64,000 nucleotides of DNA from Pseudomonas fluorescens (GTDB taxonomy: Bacteria > Pseudomonadota > Gammaproteobacteria > Pseudomonadales > Pseudomonadaceae). This document shows, piece after piece, positions 60,078-64,000 of this stretch. The notes beneath the pieces were generated by a model, which saw only the letters and a program-made list of their open reading frames with translations, did not search any database and was not told the origin of the DNA. Positions within the stretch are counted from its first letter, which is position 1; each line of letters opens with the position of its first letter. A program made the position numbers and the translations under genes. The stretch covers positions 2,852,001 to 2,916,000 of the forward strand of contig LR782234.1 of assembly GCA_902825215.1 (NCBI GenBank), written 5' to 3'.

Positions 60078-61046
60078 CTACCTGCGTTCGGCTTGCCTGA
60101 CCTTGCGACTCAATCCAGGCGTCTTGCCTGTAATGCGTTTGAATGCACGACTGAACGCGGCCTGCGAGGTATAGCCCAAACGCTGCGCTACCTCTTCAAT
60201 CGGTAGCCTTTCGAGAGTCAGCCACTGGCTTGCAAGCCGCATTCGCAGTTCGGTGACATAGCGCAGCGGGGCCATGCCAATGGTCGTCTGGAAGCGGTCC
60301 GCGAAGACCGAACGTGAGGTATTGCAGTGCTCTGCCAACTGCGCAACAGTCCAGTCGCGGCCCGGTTGTTGATGGAGCGCAAGCAGTGCTCCGGCCAAGC
60401 GGGGATCGCGCAACGCGGCGACCAAACCAGAAGCATTGCCGCAGGCGCACTCCACCCAGCCGCGAACGACCATGGCAGCCACCACATCGGCCAAACGCGC
60501 GAGGATACCGGCGTAGCCAACGCGAGCGGCGCTGACCTCGCGTTCCATGGTGGTCAGAATCGGCACCAGCCCGGGGTAGCGCTGGCCGCCGGCGTCAATC
60601 AGCATCAAGCCCGGCATCAGCCTGCCAAGGCCATGGATACTGCCCAGTTCAAACTCCATACAAGCGCTGAACAAAATAGTGCGCGGAGTCGGGCTGGCAT
60701 CGGTTCCGGTGTCCACCGCGCTGACGGCGTCACCCAAGGGCGCACCGTCCAGACGATCAATGTCCTGGACAGGCGCGTCCTGATGGGAAAACAGCTGATG
60801 GGCTACGCCATGGGAGATGAACACCGCGTTGCCGGCAGACAGCGCGTAGGTGCTGCCGTCCTCCATTCGCAGCACCGCATTGCCGACGGCCATGAAGTGG
60901 AACCAGGCGTGCCCGGGTTTTTCCGCAAAGCCCAAACCGAAGATAGAGCCCGCCTGAATACGCCGGTAGTCAACGCCACGCAGGCGCATGCCGCGCAACA
61001 GCTCGTTGATGAGGTCCGAGGAAAGGGCAAATTGATCGGCAGGCAT
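60078..61046 (-). CDS. AraC-family regulator with cupin-type sensor domain
   Basis: A 322-residue regulator. The N-terminal cupin-like domain contains AWFHFMAVGNAVLRMEDGSTYALSAGNAVFISHG. The C-terminal AraC domain has WTVAQLAEHCNTSRSVFADRFQTTIG and IEEVAQRLGYTSQAAFSRAFKRITG. It is divergent from the NepI-like exporter gene with a 102-base gap, so it probably controls that exporter. This pairing (cupin-AraC plus DHA1 exporter) is common in Proteobacteria. The 3' end is convergent with the NHS transporter. Confidence 0.9.
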   Translation of the reverse strand: MPADQFALSSDLINELLRGMRLRGVDYRRIQAGSIFGLGFAEKPGHAWFHFMAVGNAVLRMEDGSTYALSAGNAVFISHGVAHQLFSHQDAPVQDIDRLDGAPLGDAVSAVDTGTDASPTPRTILFSACMEFELGSIHGLGRLMPGLMLIDAGGQRYPGLVPILTTMEREVSAARVGYAGILARLADVVAAMVVRGWVECACGNASGLVAALRDPRLAGALLALHQQPGRDWTVAQLAEHCNTSRSVFADRFQTTIGMAPLRYVTELRMRLASQWLTLERLPIEEVAQRLGYTSQAAFSRAFKRITGKTPGLSRKVRQAERR

Positions 61047-61148
61047 CGTTCAGGTGTTTTAGTCAAAAAGTAGAGACTTTGGATCATAGATCATCCGGTT
61101 TTCGGCGCCTAGACTGCGGCTCGAAATGAAGAACGGGAGATCCGAGCA

Positions 61149-62399
61149 ATGACTGACTGTGTAGGTAACACCGTGTCCGACCGCCATTGCGGCGTCAGCG
61201 CCGACGCAGAGCCTGCGGCACCTGCGTGGATGGCCGTCTTCTCGCTGGCAATGGGGGTGTTCGGATTACTGACCGCTGAGTACCTTCCGGCCAGCTTGTT
61301 GACGCTGATGGCTACCGAACTGGGAGTGTCCGAAGCGCTGGCTGGCCAGGCGGTAACGGTGACGGCCGTGGTTGCGCTGTTCGCTGGTTTGTTGGTGCCA
61401 GGTCTGACCCGCGGCATCGATCGGCGTTGGGTGCTGTTGGGTTTTTCCATGTTGATGGTCGCTTCCAATCTGTTGGTCGCCGTGTCCTCCAGCTTCGCGG
61501 TGCTGTTAGTGATGCGCATCTTGCTGGGTATTGCGCTTGGGGGATTCTGGAGCATGGCGGCGGCGGTAGCGATGCGCTTGGTGCCGAGTGCCTTGTTGCC
61601 GCGGGCGCTGTCGATCATTTTCAGCGGCATCGCCATCGGCACAGTAGTGGCAGTGCCGCTGGGCAGCTATCTGGGCGGGCTGTATGGCTGGCGCAGCGCG
61701 TTCTTCGCAGCGGCGGCGGTAGGCATGGTGACCCTGGCTTTTCAGTCGTTCACGCTGCCGAAACTCGCGCCGCGGCGGCCCGCAAGACTTCGCACCGTTT
61801 TCGAGGTGTTGCTGCGCCCAGGCATCGCCATGGGGATGTTCGGTTGTGTGCTGGTGCACAGCGCGCACTTCGCGATGTTTACCTATGTTCGGCCATTCCT
61901 TGAAGGGACGACCGGCATCGGTTCGCAAGGGCTGTCACTGATGCTGCTGGGGTTCGGTGTAGCGAATTTCGTCGGCACGCTGTTGGCCGGCCGGCTGCTG
62001 GAGCGCTACCCGCTGGCCACCCTGGTGCTGATGCCCGCGCTGGTCGGCGTTGCAGCACTGGCGTTGGTGCTGTTGCCGGCCTCGGTGCCAGGGCAGGCGG
62101 TACTGCTAGCGGTTTGGGGCATGGCTTTTGGTGGTGTGCCGGTGGCGTGGTCGAATTGGGTTGCCAGCGCCGTACCGGATCAGGCGGAAAGTGCCGGCGG
62201 TATGGTAGTGGCCTCTGTGCAGTCAGCCATCGCCACGGGCGCCGCCGCGGGTGGTGCGATGTTCAGTCTCGGTGGCAGCGCAGGCGTATTCGTAGCGGCA
62301 GCCGTGCTGATGCTGCTGGCCGCGTTGCTGATTGCCCTGCGTGTTCGCGTTCCCTCTAGCCAAGGCGTTCACCAGCCCAAACCGGCGTTGCACCTTTGA
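61149..62399 (+). CDS. MFS exporter, NepI-like (purine ribonucleoside efflux type)
   Basis: A 416-residue DHA1 major facilitator with twelve helices. PAWMAVFSLAMGVFGLLTAEYLPASLL, GVSEALAGQAVTVTAVVALFAGL and RILLGIALGGFWSMAAAVAMRLVP follow the pattern of E. coli NepI. The homology is clear but substrate identity (inosine/guanosine-like in NepI) is not certain here, so no symbol is given. It is divergent from a cupin-AraC regulator. The MTDCVGNTV start at 61149 follows GGAGA. Confidence 0.87.
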   Translation: MTDCVGNTVSDRHCGVSADAEPAAPAWMAVFSLAMGVFGLLTAEYLPASLLTLMATELGVSEALAGQAVTVTAVVALFAGLLVPGLTRGIDRRWVLLGFSMLMVASNLLVAVSSSFAVLLVMRILLGIALGGFWSMAAAVAMRLVPSALLPRALSIIFSGIAIGTVVAVPLGSYLGGLYGWRSAFFAAAAVGMVTLAFQSFTLPKLAPRRPARLRTVFEVLLRPGIAMGMFGCVLVHSAHFAMFTYVRPFLEGTTGIGSQGLSLMLLGFGVANFVGTLLAGRLLERYPLATLVLMPALVGVAALALVLLPASVPGQAVLLAVWGMAFGGVPVAWSNWVASAVPDQAESAGGMVVASVQSAIATGAAAGGAMFSLGGSAGVFVAAAVLMLLAALLIALRVRVPSSQGVHQPKPALHL

Positions 62400-62511
62400 T
62401 CCGGTTTTTCCGACCGCCTCGATTCGCCTCAAATCGTAGCGCGCAGCAGGTATCGGTAATGCGCTGGAATGGTTTAAAAAATGGTCAGATGAACAGGCTG
62501 TCCGAGGGCGC

Positions 62512-63426
62512 CTAAAGACTGTCAGGGTCGCCAAAAAACATCTGAATCCGCGACCTCAACCAGCGCTCTCCCGGATCATTATCCTGCGATCCGCGCCAGG
62601 CCATGTGCAGTTCAAACGTACGTGTCGGCAGCGGCGGGTCTTCGGCGCGCAGGCCACCGGCGGCGGTCAGCGCATCAGCGGTGTAATCCGGCACGGTCGC
62701 GACGATGTCAGTGCCCGCCAGCAGCGTCCCCAATCCGTTGAACTGCGGCACGGCCAGCACCACATGGCGCTTGCGATCGAGCTTTTCCAGTTCCTCGTCG
62801 ACAAAGCCGCTGAGGTCGCCGGCAAACGACACCAGCGCATGCGGACGCGCGCAATAATCGTCCAGGCTCAGCGGCCCTGGCACGGTGTCGGCGCGCAGCA
62901 GTTTGGGGGCGCTGCGGCGCAGAACTTTGCGCTTGGCATTGGCTGGCAGGTCGGTGGTGTAGCTGACGCCGATGGAGATTTCGCCGGAGGCCAGCAGGCC
63001 GGGCATCAGGATGTAATTGACCCGACGCACCACCAGCACGATGCCCGGTGCTTCTGCGCGCAGGCGCTTGAGCAGCATCGGCAGCAGGGCAAATTCGACG
63101 TCGTCGGACAAGCCGATGCGAAAGACCGAGGTGCTGGTGGCCGGGTCGAACTCCGCCGCGCGGCTGACAGCGGTGGAAATCGAGTCGAGGGCCGGCGAGA
63201 GCAGGGCGAAGATTTCCACCGCCCGGGCAGACGGTTCCATGCTGCGCCCGGTGCGCACGAACAGCGGGTCGTCGAACAGGCTGCGCAGGCGTGACAGCGC
63301 CGCGCTGATCGCCGGTTGTCCGAGAAAGAGCTTTTCTGCCGCCCGGGTCACACTGCGTTCGTGCATCAATGTTTCGAATACGATCAACAGGTTCAGGTCG
63401 ACACGACGCAGGTCATTACGATTCAT
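62512..63426 (-). CDS. LysR-family regulator
   Basis: A 304-residue regulator. The helix-turn-helix region is LNLLIVFETLMHERSVTRAAEKLFLGQPAISAALSRLRSLFDDPLFVRTGRSMEPS, the NodD/SyrM-like subtype. The effector domain begins near residue 90. It is divergent from an alcohol dehydrogenase gene (271-base gap) and probably controls it. ATG 63426 starts MNRNDLRRVDLNLL, the usual N-terminus; longer frames are not supported. Confidence 0.92.
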   Translation of the reverse strand: MNRNDLRRVDLNLLIVFETLMHERSVTRAAEKLFLGQPAISAALSRLRSLFDDPLFVRTGRSMEPSARAVEIFALLSPALDSISTAVSRAAEFDPATSTSVFRIGLSDDVEFALLPMLLKRLRAEAPGIVLVVRRVNYILMPGLLASGEISIGVSYTTDLPANAKRKVLRRSAPKLLRADTVPGPLSLDDYCARPHALVSFAGDLSGFVDEELEKLDRKRHVVLAVPQFNGLGTLLAGTDIVATVPDYTADALTAAGGLRAEDPPLPTRTFELHMAWRGSQDNDPGERWLRSRIQMFFGDPDSL

Positions 63427-63696
63427 CTGGAGTCCTGGCAGAGTCATCAAGCTTGACGAGAGCGGCCATATGAGAACAATGGCCGGCATGAATCTTACGG
63501 GGAAAGGCTGGTACTCTGCACCGGAAAATTCAGCTTTTACCAGACGGCAGCAGCGCTTTTTTTATGGATTTTGCCAATGCCGCTTCTGTTGCGGAATCAA
63601 TGACAGGCATGTCGACTATTAATAGCCACTGATGGTCTTGGGTCCAAAGCCCAGATAGAGTTCATGGCATTAGAGGTTACTTTGACGAGGTTTGCG

Positions 63697-64000
63697 ATGT
63701 CCCGCACGATCCGTTTTCACAAGTTTGGTCCGGCCGAGGTGCTCAAATGCGAAGAGCATGCGGCCGCTCAGCCAGGTCCTGGCGAAGTGCAGGTGCGTGT
63801 CGAAGCCATCGGCATCAGCTGGTATGACACCCTTTGGCGGCAGAACCTGGCTTCGTCCCAGGCGCGTCTGCCATCGGGCCTTGGCCATGAAATGGCCGGT
63901 GTGGTCACCGCTGTCGGTGCCGACGTCGAAGACCTGTCCGTGGGCGACAAGGTCGCCAGTTTCCCGGCTGAAAGCCCCAACGACTATCCGGTCTACGGTG
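63697..64000 (+). CDS. Zinc-type alcohol dehydrogenase/quinone oxidoreductase family, truncated
   Basis: Only the first 101 residues are in the window. MSRTIRFHKFGPAEVL, PGPGEVQVRVEAIGISWYDTLWRQN and GLGHEMAGVVTAVGADVEDLSVGDKVA are the N-terminal GroES-like domain of medium-chain dehydrogenases. The usual GHE motif is present, but the Cys that binds zinc in true alcohol dehydrogenases is replaced here (ISWYD), pointing to a quinone-oxidoreductase-like, zinc-free member. GAGG precedes ATG 63697. Function is likely NADPH-dependent reduction. Confidence 0.85.
   Translation, partial: MSRTIRFHKFGPAEVLKCEEHAAAQPGPGEVQVRVEAIGISWYDTLWRQNLASSQARLPSGLGHEMAGVVTAVGADVEDLSVGDKVASFPAESPNDYPVYG

Overview
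The window looks like about 64 kb of chromosome from a Pseudomonas of the fluorescens group. This is inferred from three things: the complete mannitol/arabitol gene order mtlEFGKDYZ with mtlR, MexEF-OprN proteins very close to the known Pseudomonas family, and many short REP-type palindromes (core GCGAGCAGGCTCGC). No rRNA, tRNA, CRISPR array, insertion sequence or replication origin was seen. Most of the DNA is GC-rich. The clear exception is about 1.8-5.8 kb, which is AT-rich and probably acquired.

Layout. At 0-1.7 kb lie a truncated ecotin gene, a DUF1652 gene with a possible sigma-54 promoter, a small membrane protein and a small DUF2790-like exported protein. At 1.8-11.4 kb, on the minus strand, is a VgrG-linked type VI secretion island: VgrG, a DUF4123 adaptor, a large effector of unknown activity, two paralogous exported Sel1-repeat proteins (probable immunity), the remnant of a third, and a lipoprotein. 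A small transglycosylase-like lipoprotein follows. At 12.5-22.3 kb is the mannitol operon: binding protein, two permeases, ATPase, mannitol dehydrogenase, xylulokinase and fructokinase, with its AraC-type activator upstream. REP elements sit in several of its gaps, and a Crc-type motif overlaps the mtlY start.

At 22.4-28.7 kb is an accessory block: a PI-PLC-like protein, a glycosyltransferase and a 1276-residue toxin-like protein. Its C-terminus carries both signature motifs of an aspzincin (M35-like) zinc protease. At 28.8-39.2 kb is a signalling cluster: a CHASE3-GAF hybrid kinase with three receivers, stand-alone CheR and CheB enzymes, a receiver-kinase, two single receivers, a second hybrid kinase and a double-domain KaiC-like ATPase. 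A TPR protein follows.

At 40.5-49.8 kb two efflux systems converge: a FUSC/DUF1656/HlyD set on the plus strand and mexEF-oprN on the minus strand. After a gene-free, repeat-filled stretch (49.8-50.7 kb) come an exported M20 peptidase, a LysR regulator, an EamA transporter and an SDR. A LacI-controlled catabolic cluster at 55.3-60.0 kb holds an oxidoreductase, a sugar isomerase and an NHS-type transporter. The window ends with an AraC regulator divergent from a NepI-like exporter, and a LysR regulator divergent from a truncated alcohol dehydrogenase.

Best candidates for something undescribed are the type VI effector with its decaying immunity array, the aspzincin-tipped toxin with an AACAACAA motif in its ribosome-binding position, and the KaiC-like/CheB/CheR/kinase signalling cluster.
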